Shown here piece by piece: positions 15,545 through 25,561 of a stretch of 32,509 nt of DNA; position 1 is the first letter of the stretch, and every line of letters begins with the position of its first letter. A program made the position numbers and the translations under genes. The stretch is from Deltaproteobacteria bacterium (GTDB taxonomy: Bacteria > Desulfobacterota > Syntrophia > Syntrophales > UBA2210), in the NCBI GenBank assembly GCA_019313385.1, contig JAFDBG010000009.1, positions 1 through 32,509 of the forward strand. The letters are read 5' to 3'. Under the pieces are notes generated by a model. That model was not told the origin of the DNA. It saw only the letters and a list, made by a program, of their open reading frames with translations, and did no database searches.

Positions 15545-16086
15545 TAGGGAGCGATATTGCAAAGAGGTATGCGAGGGCGTTGTTTGATATAGCGCGGGAG
15601 GAAGATAAAATAGAGGTCATCTATGGCGAACTTGAGGGATTCTCTTCCATGGTGAAGGAAAATAAAGGATTAGCGGAATTTTTTGCCAATCCCGTATTCG
15701 ACAGTTCTGATAAATCTGCCGTTATAAAAGATATTCTTGATAAGATTGGCATGTCGATCACTACGTCGAATTTTCTGATGCTGCTGGTTGATAAGAGAAG
15801 GCTTGATGTTCTTGAGCAGATTGAAGAGTGCTATCAAAGATATATGGATGATGTCTTAAATAAGGTAAGAGTCGGCGTAAAAACGGCATTTCCACTGTCA
15901 AGTGAACTGTCCGTGAGGATCAAGAAACAGATGGAAGACCTGACCGGAAAAAACGTTGAGATGGTTGTTGACGAAGATCCGTCATTGTTGGGTGGGGTTG
16001 TTATAAGGGTAGGCGATACCCTTTACGATGGCAGTGTTAAAGCTCAGTTGAACAACATGAGGGAACTCATAAGGGAGGAGATGTAG
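15541..16086 (+). CDS. atpH: F0F1 ATP synthase subunit delta
   Basis: Stalk subunit that links F1 alpha to the b dimer. The 181 residues are the usual length. The N-terminal helical domain begins IAKRYARALFDIA, the family signature, and the C-terminal sandwich has DEDPSLLGGVVIRVGDTLYDGSV, the conserved delta motif. The start is TTG 15541 overlapping the atpF stop (TTGA), which indicates translational coupling. atpA follows after 3 bases. Confidence 0.95.
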   Translation: MIGSDIAKRYARALFDIAREEDKIEVIYGELEGFSSMVKENKGLAEFFANPVFDSSDKSAVIKDILDKIGMSITTSNFLMLLVDKRRLDVLEQIEECYQRYMDDVLNKVRVGVKTAFPLSSELSVRIKKQMEDLTGKNVEMVVDEDPSLLGGVVIRVGDTLYDGSVKAQLNNMRELIREEM

Positions 16087-16089
16087 AGG

Positions 16090-17604
16090 ATGGGTGCAAT
16101 CAGGGCAGAGGAAATAACACAGATAATTTCCAAACAGATAAAGGGTTATGAGAAAAAGCTGGATATCAGCGAAACCGGTACCGTCTTGTCGGTTGGTGAC
16201 GGTATCGCCAGGGTTTATGGCGTGGAAAATGCCATGGCTATGGAGCTCCTTGAGTTCCCCGGCGGTATACTGGGAATGGTTCTCAACCTTGAGAGAGACA
16301 ACGTCGGTGTTGCCATCCTGGGTTCAGATATGCACATCAAGGAAGGTGACGTGGTCAAGAGGACGGGCAAAATCGCGCAGATCCCTGTGGGAGAGGCTGT
16401 TCTTGGACGTGTTATTGGCGCCACGGGAGAGCCCCTGGATGGAAAGGGTCCCATAGAGACGGACACCTACAGCAGGATAGAAATGGTTGCGCCAGGTGTT
16501 ATCGAAAGACAGCCGGTTAATCAGCCGGTCTATACGGGGTTGAAATCCATCGACGCCATGACGCCGGTCGGAAGAGGACAGAGAGAACTAATCATCGGCG
16601 ACCGCCAGATAGGCAAAACGGCGATATGTGTAGATGCCATTATCAGACAGAAGGATACCGGAATCAAATGCGTATATGTTGCCATAGGACAGAAAAAATC
16701 GACGGTGGCGCAGGTGGTGGAAGTCCTGAGAAAAAACGATGCCATGAGTTATACGTGTGTCGTTGCGGCTTGTGCCAGTGATCCAGGAACGTTGCAGTAC
16801 ATAGCCGCGTTCGCGGGGTGCAGCATCGGAGAATACTTCAGGGACAGTGGACAGGACGCTCTGATCATATATGATGACCTCTCCAAGCAGGCAGTGGCCT
16901 ACCGGCAGATATCGCTTCTCCTGAGAAGGCCCCCCGGACGTGAGGCGTATCCCGGAGATATTTTCTATAATCACTCGAAACTTCTGGAACGAGCCGCCAG
17001 GGTGAGCGAAGACCTGGGCGGTGGTTCTCTTACGGCACTCCCCATTATTGAGACCCAGGCCGGGGATGTTTCCGCATTTATCCCCACGAACGTTATCTCC
17101 ATTACTGACGGCCAGGTTTACCTTGAGCCGGATCTGTTTTTTTCGGGTGTGAGACCCGCGATCAATGTCGGTCTGTCCGTCTCAAGGGTTGGCGGAGCGG
17201 CGCAGGTGAAGGCCATGAAGCAGGTTGCCGGCACACTGAAGCTCGACTTGGCTCAGTATCGAGAACTTGCCTCCTTCTCGCAGTTCGGGAGCGATCTCGA
17301 CAAGGCAACTCAGGCGCGGTTAAACAGGGGGGCCAGGCTTGTCGAAATCCTGAAGCAACCCCAGTATCAGCCGATGTCCCTGTCTCAGGAAGTTGTAATA
17401 TTGTATGCGGGTGTCAGGGGATTTACTGATAAATATCCTGTGGAGAGTCTCAAGAAATATGAGAAGGAGCTTCTGAGTTTTGTGGACAGCAAACATCTGG
17501 ATGTAATGAAGGAGATAGATGAGAAGCAGGAGCTAAGTTCTGATCTGGACAATAAGATAAAGGGCATGCTGACGGAGTTTGATTCGGTATTTGCCTCCGA
17601 GTAG
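16090..17604 (+). CDS. atpA: F0F1 ATP synthase subunit alpha
   Basis: Non-catalytic nucleotide-binding subunit of F1, 504 residues (normal). The Walker A motif reads GDRQIGKT (residues 170-177), with Ile where GDRQTGKT is usual; the essential GKT is kept. The signature near the end of the nucleotide domain is conserved: [17 protein letters not shown], with the arginine finger in [21 protein letters not shown] is the Walker B region. GGAGATG before the ATG supplies the ribosome binding site. The gene lies between atpH and atpG, the standard order. Confidence 0.98.
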   Translation: MGAIRAEEITQIISKQIKGYEKKLDISETGTVLSVGDGIARVYGVENAMAMELLEFPGGILGMVLNLERDNVGVAILGSDMHIKEGDVVKRTGKIAQIPVGEAVLGRVIGATGEPLDGKGPIETDTYSRIEMVAPGVIERQPVNQPVYTGLKSIDAMTPVGRGQRELIIGDRQIGKTAICVDAIIRQKDTGIKCVYVAIGQKKSTVAQVVEVLRKNDAMSYTCVVAACASDPGTLQYIAAFAGCSIGEYFRDSGQDALIIYDDLSKQAVAYRQISLLLRRPPGREAYPGDIFYNHSKLLERAARVSEDLGGGSLTALPIIETQAGDVSAFIPTNVISITDGQVYLEPDLFFSGVRPAINVGLSVSRVGGAAQVKAMKQVAGTLKLDLAQYRELASFSQFGSDLDKATQARLNRGARLVEILKQPQYQPMSLSQEVVILYAGVRGFTDKYPVESLKKYEKELLSFVDSKHLDVMKEIDEKQELSSDLDNKIKGMLTEFDSVFASE

Positions 17605-17664
17605 AAAAACAGACATCTGACTAATACTGTATAATCCGGAGATGGTACAGGGGAGTGGTTGTTA

Positions 17665-18543
17665 ATGGGCGCATCGTTAAAAGACATTAAGAGACAATCT
17701 GTAGCCGTAGATAAGACCAGGCAGATCACCAGGGCTATGAACATGGTAGCGGCGTCGAAACTGAAGGCGGCGCAGCTGAAGATGGAGAATTTCAGGCCTT
17801 ACGCGGATAAGATCATGGATGTATTTGATAGTCTGGCCAGTAGGGTGACATCGTTCACGAATCCCTTGCTTGCCGTGCGTGAGCCACGCAGAGTCAGGGT
17901 AATTATGATGACATCGGACAGGGGTCTCTGCGGCGGATTTAATGCGAATGTAATAAAGGAAGTCAATAAATTCAAAAGAGAAAAGACGGCTGAGGGGAAG
18001 GAAGTTTCGTTGATCACCGCCGGTAAGAAGGGAAGGGATTCTTTCAGGAAAGAAGGAAATGTAGTTGGTGAATATGTAGATAAACTGGGCAATTTTGATA
18101 TAAGCCTGGCTGCAGGCATTGCGGGGGAGGCGGTACCGTCATTTATCGCTGAAGAATATGACGAGCTGTATCTCTGCTACAATGAATTCCGGAATATTGC
18201 TTCGCAGAAGCCCATAATGATTAGATTATTGCCCGCATCCTCCGTTGGTTCAGATGAGGGAGGGTCTGAGTCTACAGTTGATTACATCTACGAACCTTCC
18301 GAGGAAGACCTTCTGGCTCATATTATCCCCCTGTATTTGAGGGTACTGATCTACAGGGGACTGCTGGAGACATCGGCAGGTGAGCATGGCGCCAGGATGG
18401 TTGCGATGGATAACGCGAGGAGCAGTTGTGAAGATATGTTACAGAGCCTTACTCAACAGTTTAACAGGGCTCGGCAGGCAGCCATTACCTCCGAGCTTAT
18501 GGATATTGTAGGCGGTACAGAGGCTCTGTCGGCGGGAAAGTAG
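17665..18543 (+). CDS. atpG: F0F1 ATP synthase subunit gamma
   Basis: Rotor shaft of F1, 292 residues from ATG 17665. The N-terminal helix IKRQSVAVDKTRQITRAMNMVAASKLK and the C-terminal helix (DNARSSCEDMLQSLTQQFNRARQAAITSELMDIVGG region) are the two coiled-coil strands that enter the alpha/beta ring, and TSDRGLCGGFNANV is conserved. A TTG two codons earlier (17659) is in frame, but ATG 17665 is better spaced from GGGGAG (17650-17655). The 60-base gap after atpA has a TATAAT at 17629-17634 without a good -35. Confidence 0.96.
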   Translation: MGASLKDIKRQSVAVDKTRQITRAMNMVAASKLKAAQLKMENFRPYADKIMDVFDSLASRVTSFTNPLLAVREPRRVRVIMMTSDRGLCGGFNANVIKEVNKFKREKTAEGKEVSLITAGKKGRDSFRKEGNVVGEYVDKLGNFDISLAAGIAGEAVPSFIAEEYDELYLCYNEFRNIASQKPIMIRLLPASSVGSDEGGSESTVDYIYEPSEEDLLAHIIPLYLRVLIYRGLLETSAGEHGARMVAMDNARSSCEDMLQSLTQQFNRARQAAITSELMDIVGGTEALSAGK

Positions 18544-18567
18544 CCGCTCGCCATAAACGGATGATAG

Positions 18568-19998
<1,431 letters not shown>

Positions 19999-20014
19999 GC
20001 CGGAGGATTGTTAG

Positions 20015-20422
20015 ATGCCTGATGAACTGATGTTGGAAATAGTGACTCCCGATAGGCTTGCGTTCAGCGATGTCGTCGAAGAGGTGACGTTATCGGGGAG
20101 CGAGGGAGAATTCGGGGTATTGATCGGTCACGCGCCGCTTTTGAGTTCTATGAAGATCGGCGAGCTCAACTATACGAAAGACAATAAAAAGGCATATTAC
20201 CTTGTCGGTGAGGGATACGCGGAAATAACAGGTCTCAAGGCAACCGTCCTTGTTGAATCCATCGAGGGTGCCAGTTCCATAATAGTAGAAGAGGCGAAGA
20301 AGGCCCAGGAATCGGCGGAGGCCAAACTGGCCGCGATGGACAAGGATGATCTTGATTATGAGAAGGTGAAGAAATCTCTGGACATGGCTGCGGCAAGGCT
20401 TAAGGTCTCACAGAAGGTGTAA
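20015..20422 (+). CDS. atpC: F0F1 ATP synthase subunit epsilon
   Basis: Rotor-base subunit that also restrains ATP hydrolysis. The 135 residues comprise an N-terminal beta sandwich (LEIVTPDRLAFSD, GEFGVLIGHAPLLSSMKIGEL, VGEGYAEITG) and two C-terminal helices (AKKAQESAEAKLAAM, YEKVKKSLDMAAARLKV). CGGAGGA stands 7 bases before the ATG. It is the last gene of the operon; a strong terminator follows 57 bases later. Confidence 0.96.
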   Translation: MPDELMLEIVTPDRLAFSDVVEEVTLSGSEGEFGVLIGHAPLLSSMKIGELNYTKDNKKAYYLVGEGYAEITGLKATVLVESIEGASSIIVEEAKKAQESAEAKLAAMDKDDLDYEKVKKSLDMAAARLKVSQKV

Positions 20423-20479
20423 CTGGTTCTTCCATGTGTTTTTCTGTGTGTCCGCTGTGTTTAAGGGTATTCAGACATT

Positions 20480-20516
20480 CAAGCCAAGGGGGGTAGCTCG
20501 CTTGGCTTGTTTTCTT
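20480..20516 (+). terminator. Rho-independent terminator of the atp operon
   Basis: CAAGCCAAG and CTTGGCTTG form a perfect 9-bp stem around a 12-base loop, followed by TTTTCTT. It ends only 21 bases before the antiporter start, so the antiporter is expressed by readthrough or from a promoter that overlaps this region. Confidence 0.85.
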
Positions 20517-20537
20517 GTGGGGCGGAGGAGGTAGCTC

Positions 20538-22013
20538 ATGAGGAGTGCACGGGAGGGTTTGCTGAGCATACTGACATATGCCGTGATATGCTCGGTGTTG
20601 ACCCTTGTTTTCGCTGATCCCGCCGCTGCGGCTCATGCCCCTGGCGCACATAATATCGGGACGGAACTGCCCGTCTGGACGGCACTTCCCTTTGCCGGGA
20701 TCCTTTTGTCCATAGCACTGTGTCCGCTTCTTATGCCACATTTCTGGCATAACCACTTCGGAAAGATTTCGATTTTCTGGTCAGTACTCTTTGCCGTCCC
20801 CTTTCTCCTCTATTATCACCAGGTGGCGCTGTACCACATACTTCATATATATCTGATAGACTACATCCCATTTATTATACTTCTGTGGGGGCTGTTTACG
20901 ATAGCCGGTGGGATCGTCGTCAGGGGGTCACTGAAGGGCACCCCTGCCCTCAATACCATCATGCTGCTGATAGGGACGATATTGGCGTCGTGCGTGGGCA
21001 CGACGGGGGCGGCCATGGTCATGATACGGCCGGTTCTCAGGGCGAACAAGGACCGCCTGAAGAAGACGCATGTTGTTTGTTTCTTCATATTCCTCGTGGC
21101 GAATATCGGCGGTTCTCTCACGCCGCTGGGCGACCCCCCTCTTTTCCTTGGATTTCTCCATAATGTCCCATTCTTCTGGGTGACAACGAACATACTCCCG
21201 CATATGCTGACCGCTTCGGGGATACTGCTGGCCCTGTTTTTCATCGTTGACACCTTTTTCTACCGGAAGGAAAAGGGACACGTAGAGGGCGGACCCGAAG
21301 AAGAGAAGATTCCCTTCAAGATAGAGGGGGTTATCAACTTTCTGTTTCTACTGGGGGTTATCGGCCTCGTGCTGATGAGCGGGTACTGGAAACCGGGCCA
21401 CTTCAACGTGTTAGGAGTGCATCTGGTGTACCAAGGTGTCCTGAGGGATCTCGGCATCATAATGATGGGCGCCCTTTCCCTGGTATTTACCTCTAAGGTC
21501 TTGAGAGAGGCCAATGATTTCAGCTGGTTTCCCATTATTGAGGTGGCCAAGCTGTTTGCCGGCATATTCATGACGATCATCCCGGCGCTTGCAATATTGA
21601 AGGCGGGGAATGCAGGCGCCCTGTCCGGTCTTGTGTCTGCTGTAAAAGAACCCTATCACTACTTCTGGGTCACCGGCACATTGTCATCTTTTCTTGACAA
21701 TGCCCCCACATATCTCACCTTTTTCAATCTTGCTCTCGGTAAACTTGGTATTACAGAGGCTATGGTGCCCGGCGCTCTTGTGGTGAAGGCGGTCACGGCC
21801 AATCCGGAGTTTATACAGTATCTGAAGGCCATTTCCGTGGGAGCCGTTTTTATGGGGGCGAATACCTATATAGGCAATGCCCCTAACTTTATGGTCAAGT
21901 CGATAGCGGAAGAGGCGGGGATCAACATGCCCAGCTTCTTCGGATACATGATAAAGTACTCTATTCCAATCCTTATCCCTGTATTCATCCTCGTCACCTT
22001 CATATTCTTTTAG
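20538..22013 (+). CDS. NhaD-like sodium/proton antiporter (ion transporter superfamily)
   Basis: Polytopic inner-membrane transporter, 491 residues and about 12 membrane segments, starting with a signal-like helix (ILTYAVICSVLTLVFADPAAAA). Motifs recall the NhaD/ArsB/citrate ion transporter superfamily: GTTGAAMVMIRPVLRAN, ANIGGSLTPLGDPPLFLGF and FLDNAPTYLTFFNLALG (NhaD-type DNxPT), then GANTYIGNAPNFMVKSIAEE. The paired GDPP and GNAPN repeats match the inverted-repeat topology of the superfamily. The true substrate (Na+ or an organic anion) cannot be read from sequence; Na+/H+ exchange is the favoured guess. GGAGGAGGT precedes the ATG. Its position after atpC suggests a link to ion gradients. 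Confidence 0.8.
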   Translation: MRSAREGLLSILTYAVICSVLTLVFADPAAAAHAPGAHNIGTELPVWTALPFAGILLSIALCPLLMPHFWHNHFGKISIFWSVLFAVPFLLYYHQVALYHILHIYLIDYIPFIILLWGLFTIAGGIVVRGSLKGTPALNTIMLLIGTILASCVGTTGAAMVMIRPVLRANKDRLKKTHVVCFFIFLVANIGGSLTPLGDPPLFLGFLHNVPFFWVTTNILPHMLTASGILLALFFIVDTFFYRKEKGHVEGGPEEEKIPFKIEGVINFLFLLGVIGLVLMSGYWKPGHFNVLGVHLVYQGVLRDLGIIMMGALSLVFTSKVLREANDFSWFPIIEVAKLFAGIFMTIIPALAILKAGNAGALSGLVSAVKEPYHYFWVTGTLSSFLDNAPTYLTFFNLALGKLGITEAMVPGALVVKAVTANPEFIQYLKAISVGAVFMGANTYIGNAPNFMVKSIAEEAGINMPSFFGYMIKYSIPILIPVFILVTFIFF

Positions 22014-22052
22014 CGGGGAGGGACGGGGCATGGAGAGAAAGGCGTATCCGGC

Positions 22053-22643
22053 ATGAACAAGGAATACTGTGAAGTAGTAATGGAGGGATCGCTCGACCTC
22101 GTCAGGGGGTTTGTGGTTGGATTTCTTGAGGGGAAAGGGCTCCAGGGTGAGGCGATCTTCGGCGAGGATCACCATGTGGAAAATGAGGGAAAATTCGGCC
22201 AGTTGATGCGTCTTATCGGTGTCAAGGGAGACAGCGTTCACCTTATCATCGGCGTCGGATTCTACAAACTCCTGGAAGAAGCCCTGGAGAGGCGAAAGGG
22301 GGAGCTTGCGCTCAAGATAATCTCCGAGAAAAAGATTAAGCAGGCGTCGTTCGGGTTCCGTTACCGGGCCTATACCCGGGGACTGGGGGATGAACTGATG
22401 ACCCTGTTTGGTGAACCGCCGGGGGGGCTCCAGGTAAAAGATCACAAGCCCAGGGAGACCGTGTTGCCCGAGGGAAAGGGTGTGGAAGCCTACGCGCCCC
22501 TTCACGAATATGAGGTAAAGGCCTCGGGAACAATAAGCGGTCCGGTCAAGGATGTGGTCGATTTTTACGGCAGTGCGGAACACCATGACATGGTGGAACT
22601 TGATGCGATAAGACTGGAGTACAACGGAGTCTTAACCGTTTGA
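22053..22643 (+). CDS. Hypothetical protein, 196 residues, not recognised
   Basis: I do not recognise this protein. It has no signal peptide or membrane segment and is probably cytoplasmic. The N-terminal half looks mixed alpha/beta (EYCEVVMEGSLDLVRGFVVG, GDSVHLIIGVGFYKLLEEAL). The middle has GELALKIISEKKIKQASFGF, and the end is acidic (YGSAEHHDMVELDAIRLEY). Codon use and GC content match the neighbours, so it is a real resident gene. It starts 39 bases after the antiporter gene, with only a weak purine stretch (GGAGAGAAAGG) well upstream of the ATG, and probably belongs to the same transcript. A hairpin immediately follows its stop. Confidence 0.75.
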   Translation: MNKEYCEVVMEGSLDLVRGFVVGFLEGKGLQGEAIFGEDHHVENEGKFGQLMRLIGVKGDSVHLIIGVGFYKLLEEALERRKGELALKIISEKKIKQASFGFRYRAYTRGLGDELMTLFGEPPGGLQVKDHKPRETVLPEGKGVEAYAPLHEYEVKASGTISGPVKDVVDFYGSAEHHDMVELDAIRLEYNGVLTV

Positions 22644-22645
22644 GA

Positions 22646-22676
22646 ATATTTACCTCGTAAAGTCTGAGGCAAATAT
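22646..22676 (+). other. Hairpin directly after the hypothetical gene
   Basis: ATATTT-A-CCTC pairs with GAGG-C-AAATAT around a 9-base loop: 10 bp with one A-C mismatch. There is no T-run after it. It may stabilise the 3' end of the transcript or help Rho-type termination. Confidence 0.45.
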
Positions 22677-22714
22677 CCAGGGCGCGGTTCAGGGCGATAT
22701 GTATGTTTCCGCGT

Positions 22715-22901
22715 AACCGTTCACGGTTGTCGATTCACAGGTTTTTTAAACGCACTATGCAACAATTGAAGCATTTTTGATATTGATTTCAATCCTTGAA
22801 TTAATTTTTTCGCATATAAATCGGAAAATATATTGATAAAGCTCAAAAACTGTGACATCACGATATTTATAAATCTTCTGTTTTTTCAGCCGTGAACGGC
22901 T
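22715..22901. repeat. AT-rich block bounded by two related palindromes
   Basis: AACCGTTCACGGTT (22715-22728) and AGCCGTGAACGGCT (22888-22901) are each self-complementary around two central bases and are also inverted copies of each other (12 of 14 bases). The 159 bases between are clearly AT-rich compared with the genes. The block lies in the 496-base gap from 22644 to 23139, which otherwise shows only the hairpin after the previous gene and a candidate promoter near its right end. It looks like a small non-autonomous mobile element or a REP-like unit. Confidence 0.55.
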
Positions 22902-23079
22902 ACGAAAACAGGAATGATGTCTCCCGGCTTTTCGCAACCCTTCGTCCGTGACAGCGTGCACTTTTTCAAGGCGCAGATCCGGATTCCCTGTAATGTTTCT
23001 GTCCGCCCCATTAGCCACATCCCGGCGACCTATTCTAAATTAACAAATTACTTGTTTCCGGCAGGATTTGAGTTATTCA

Positions 23080-23108
23080 TTGACAAAGGGAAGCACTCAT
23101 TGTACTTT
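23080..23108 (+). promoter_or_regulatory. Candidate sigma-70 promoter for pgpA-cinA
   Basis: A perfect -35 TTGACA (23080-23085), a 17-base spacer and TACTTT as a weak -10 lie 31 bases before the pgpA start codon. Confidence 0.45.
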
Positions 23109-23139
23109 TGTGGGCAGTAAAGTGAGAGGGCATGGTACC

Positions 23140-23595
23140 ATGCATGACAGGTTCATAAGGATTGTGTCAACGGGTTTGGGCAGTGGCCTTTCGCCTTTTG
23201 CACCCGGTACGGCGGGGACGCTGGTTGGCATACCTGTATATATGGTTTTTTCCCGCTTTTCATGGTCGCTTTACCTCCTGTCAGTTGTTGCTTTTTCGCT
23301 TTTTGCCATTTATGCCTCACAGGAAGCGGAGAGAATATACAACGAGAAAGACCCTGGCCGGATCGTTATTGACGAAATAGCGGGATTTCAAGTTACCATG
23401 TTCCTGGTAGCACCGACTGTCTGGCATATATTCTGGGGATTTATAATCTTTCGGGCCTTCGACATTATCAAGCCATTTCCCATACGCCTCTGCGAAAGGA
23501 AATTTCCGGGGGGCTATGGCGTGGTGGGTGATGACATAGTTGCCGGCATTTATGGAAATATATTACTGATTTTGCTTATCAGATTTGTGATTTAA
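23140..23595 (+). CDS. pgpA: Phosphatidylglycerophosphatase A
   Basis: Membrane phosphatase that converts phosphatidylglycerophosphate to phosphatidylglycerol, the last step of PG synthesis. From ATG 23140 it has 151 residues, the family size. Motifs: GSGLSPFAPGTAGTLVGIP near the start, VIDEIAGFQVTM, FRAFDIIKPFPIR and GYGVVGDDIVAGIYGN, all hallmarks of PgpA, with three or four membrane helices. The frame extends upstream to 23068, but GAGAGGG lies 9 bases before ATG 23140, and the family similarity begins there. cinA starts about 9 bases after the stop, so the two are co-transcribed. Confidence 0.95.
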   Translation: MHDRFIRIVSTGLGSGLSPFAPGTAGTLVGIPVYMVFSRFSWSLYLLSVVAFSLFAIYASQEAERIYNEKDPGRIVIDEIAGFQVTMFLVAPTVWHIFWGFIIFRAFDIIKPFPIRLCERKFPGGYGVVGDDIVAGIYGNILLILLIRFVI

Positions 23596-23604
23596 GGAGA
23601 TATG

Positions 23605-24855
23605 ATGGATATCGGAATACTGGTCATAGGAAACGAGCTGACAAGCGGCATGACACAGGATACAAATTCTTCCTTTATTGCGCGTGAGCTGCATGCACAG
23701 GGATGGCGTGTATCGGCTGTGATGATCGTTGGTGACGATAGAGACGCGATCAAGAGAGGACTTGATTATCTCCTGGAAATCTCCGATGCTCTGGTCGTCG
23801 CGGGAGGGCTCGGTCCGACCGAGGACGATATAACGACAGCGGCTGTTGCCGGCGCATTTGAACTTGATTTATATACCGATGAGGCTGTCCTTCAACAGCT
23901 TAAGGGGCGATTCAGCAGCCTTGGCATCCCATGGACGGAAAATAACGCGAAACAGGCCATGTTTCCCGAGGGTGCCGATATCATAGATAATCCTATTGGC
24001 AGCGCCTGCGGTTTTCTCCAGGATAGAGACGGCAGGCCTGTAGCCGTCATACCGGGAGTTCCTGCCGAGGCAAGAAAAATGTTTTCGGACGGTGTGATTT
24101 CCATCTTCAGAGATAAGATCGCGTATCGTGAACATGTTGCGAAAAGAACGATAAAAATTTTTGGACGTACCGAGTCACGAATAGATCAGACTCTTTCGCA
24201 TGAAGATCTGGAGATTCTTGGAGTGAGTATCGGCTTTTACCCCCGGTTTCCGGAGACACATCTGGTCGTCACATCCAGAGGTGAATACAGGGAACGTGTG
24301 GAAGAGAATCTCAGAGTTATTTGTGAGAGAATAGAAGGAAAATTTCACAGATATATATTCGGTTATGATGATGATACCATGGAGGGAGTGGTGGCTGCTC
24401 TTCTAACGGATAGAGGGTTGACACTTTCGGTAGCCGAGTCGTGTACCGGGGGGCTGATAACCGACCGTATTACGGATGTGCCTGGCAGCTCGGTGTTCCT
24501 GGAAAGGGGGGTAGTCACATACAGCAATACCTCAAAGGTGGAGCTTCTCGGGGTGCCTGCTTCAATCATAGCGGAGCATGGAGCTGTGAGTGAAGAGACT
24601 GCCGTTCTGATGGCTGAGGGCGTAAAGGGGGTCGCAGGGACGGATATTGGATTGGCCACAACGGGTATCGCGGGTCCGGGGGGCGGAACGGAGGAGAAAC
24701 CCGTAGGGACCGTCTTTATCGCGCTGTCCGCCGGAGAGGATACCATATGCCGCAGGTTTCTGTTCAGATGGGATCGCAGGAGAATAAAAGAGATGTCGTC
24801 GCAGATAGCTTTGAATATGCTGAGGAGGTTTCTGGCCGGGGAGGAGATAGATTGA
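23605..24855 (+). CDS. cinA: CinA family protein: nicotinamide mononucleotide deamidase with MoCF-like domain
   Basis: Two-domain protein of 416 residues. The N-terminal MoCF_biosynth-like domain (ILVIGNELTSGMTQDTNSSF, VAGGLGPTEDDITT, AVIPGVPAEARKMF) is related to ADP-ribose pyrophosphatases of the COG1058 type. The C-terminal PncC domain (LSVAESCTGGLITDRITDVPGSS, GVVTYSN, GIAGPGGGTEEKPVGTVFIA) deamidates NMN, a pyridine nucleotide recycling step. AAGGAG suits ATG 23605 better than ATG 23602. In many bacteria cinA sits next to pgpA and near thpR and recA, as it does here. Confidence 0.94.
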   Translation: MDIGILVIGNELTSGMTQDTNSSFIARELHAQGWRVSAVMIVGDDRDAIKRGLDYLLEISDALVVAGGLGPTEDDITTAAVAGAFELDLYTDEAVLQQLKGRFSSLGIPWTENNAKQAMFPEGADIIDNPIGSACGFLQDRDGRPVAVIPGVPAEARKMFSDGVISIFRDKIAYREHVAKRTIKIFGRTESRIDQTLSHEDLEILGVSIGFYPRFPETHLVVTSRGEYRERVEENLRVICERIEGKFHRYIFGYDDDTMEGVVAALLTDRGLTLSVAESCTGGLITDRITDVPGSSVFLERGVVTYSNTSKVELLGVPASIIAEHGAVSEETAVLMAEGVKGVAGTDIGLATTGIAGPGGGTEEKPVGTVFIALSAGEDTICRRFLFRWDRRRIKEMSSQIALNMLRRFLAGEEID

Positions 24856-24914
24856 CAGAACAATACAGTAGCATGTAAAACTATCCATCAGCTCTAACAT
24901 TGAAAAGTGTTGTT

Positions 24915-25499
24915 ATGAATGACAGCAAACCCATAAGGACATTTCTGGCGATGGAGCTTCCGCCGGATATAAAAGATCTGATAGAAGGCCTTAAAGAGAG
25001 ATTAAGGCCTGTGTTGAAAGGAATAAGGTGGACCAGACCGGAGGGGATGCACCTTACGTTGAAATTTTTCGGCGATGTATTTCAGAATGATGTGGCCCGT
25101 ATTTCGGAGGTTGTCGGAAGAAACGTCAGAGACGTTGCCCCCATGGGGCTGAATGTAGGTTTGCCGGGAGGATTTCCCAGCCTGAAGAAACCGAGGGTAT
25201 TATGGCTCGGCATAGGTGGCGATGTACAGAAGCTGTTGGCCCTTCAGGCAGAGATTGAAAGGAATCTGGAGAAATGCGGTTTTTCGGGAGAAAAGAGGGC
25301 ATTTAAACCACACCTTACACTGGGGAGGGCCCGGTCGCGCGGCGGGATAATCTCCGGGACAGAAGACGTGATTACAGAAACAGGGGAACCTTGCACTCAC
25401 CGGTTTGATGCGCGGGAGCTTATACTCTTCGAGAGTGAACTGAAGCCCGATGGTGCGGTACACACGAAGCTTGCCACCTTTCCATTTGGCGGGTGTTAA
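24915..25499 (+). CDS. thpR: RNA 2',3'-cyclic phosphodiesterase (2'-5' RNA ligase family)
   Basis: 2H phosphoesterase of 194 residues from ATG 24915. Both catalytic HxT motifs are present: HLTLKFFG (H46) and HLTLGRAR (H133). IRTFLAMELP is the usual family N-terminus and RWTRPEGMHLTL the usual lead-in. It hydrolyses RNA 2',3'-cyclic phosphates in vitro; its role in cells is unclear. An in-frame TTG at 24900 would add five residues. No strong ribosome binding site is seen for either. The pgpA-cinA-thpR-recA order is a common gene string. Confidence 0.92.
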   Translation: MNDSKPIRTFLAMELPPDIKDLIEGLKERLRPVLKGIRWTRPEGMHLTLKFFGDVFQNDVARISEVVGRNVRDVAPMGLNVGLPGGFPSLKKPRVLWLGIGGDVQKLLALQAEIERNLEKCGFSGEKRAFKPHLTLGRARSRGGIISGTEDVITETGEPCTHRFDARELILFESELKPDGAVHTKLATFPFGGC

Positions 25500-25508
25500 T
25501 TTTAAATT

Positions 25509-25536
25509 TTGGATCAATTTTTTCAGAGGGTATAAT
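25509..25536 (+). promoter_or_regulatory. Candidate sigma-70 promoter for recA
   Basis: A perfect -10 TATAAT (25531-25536) is preceded at 16 bases by TTGGAT (25509-25514), 26 bases before the recA start. An 8-base palindrome TACCGGTA (25541-25548) follows between the -10 and the ribosome binding site. No recognisable LexA box of the CTGT-N8-ACAG or GAAC-N4-GTTC kind is seen. Confidence 0.55.
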
Positions 25537-25561
25537 CTTATACCGGTAAAGGGAGGTCGCT

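Noticed and set aside
17629-17634. TATAAT between atpA and atpG as an internal promoter
   Set aside because: No acceptable -35 lies at 16-18 bases, and the gap is only 60 bases inside an operon.
22755-23018. 87-codon minus-strand open frame in the pgpA upstream gap
   Set aside because: It spans the AT-rich palindrome-bounded element, has no recognisable domain and mixed composition; judged non-coding.
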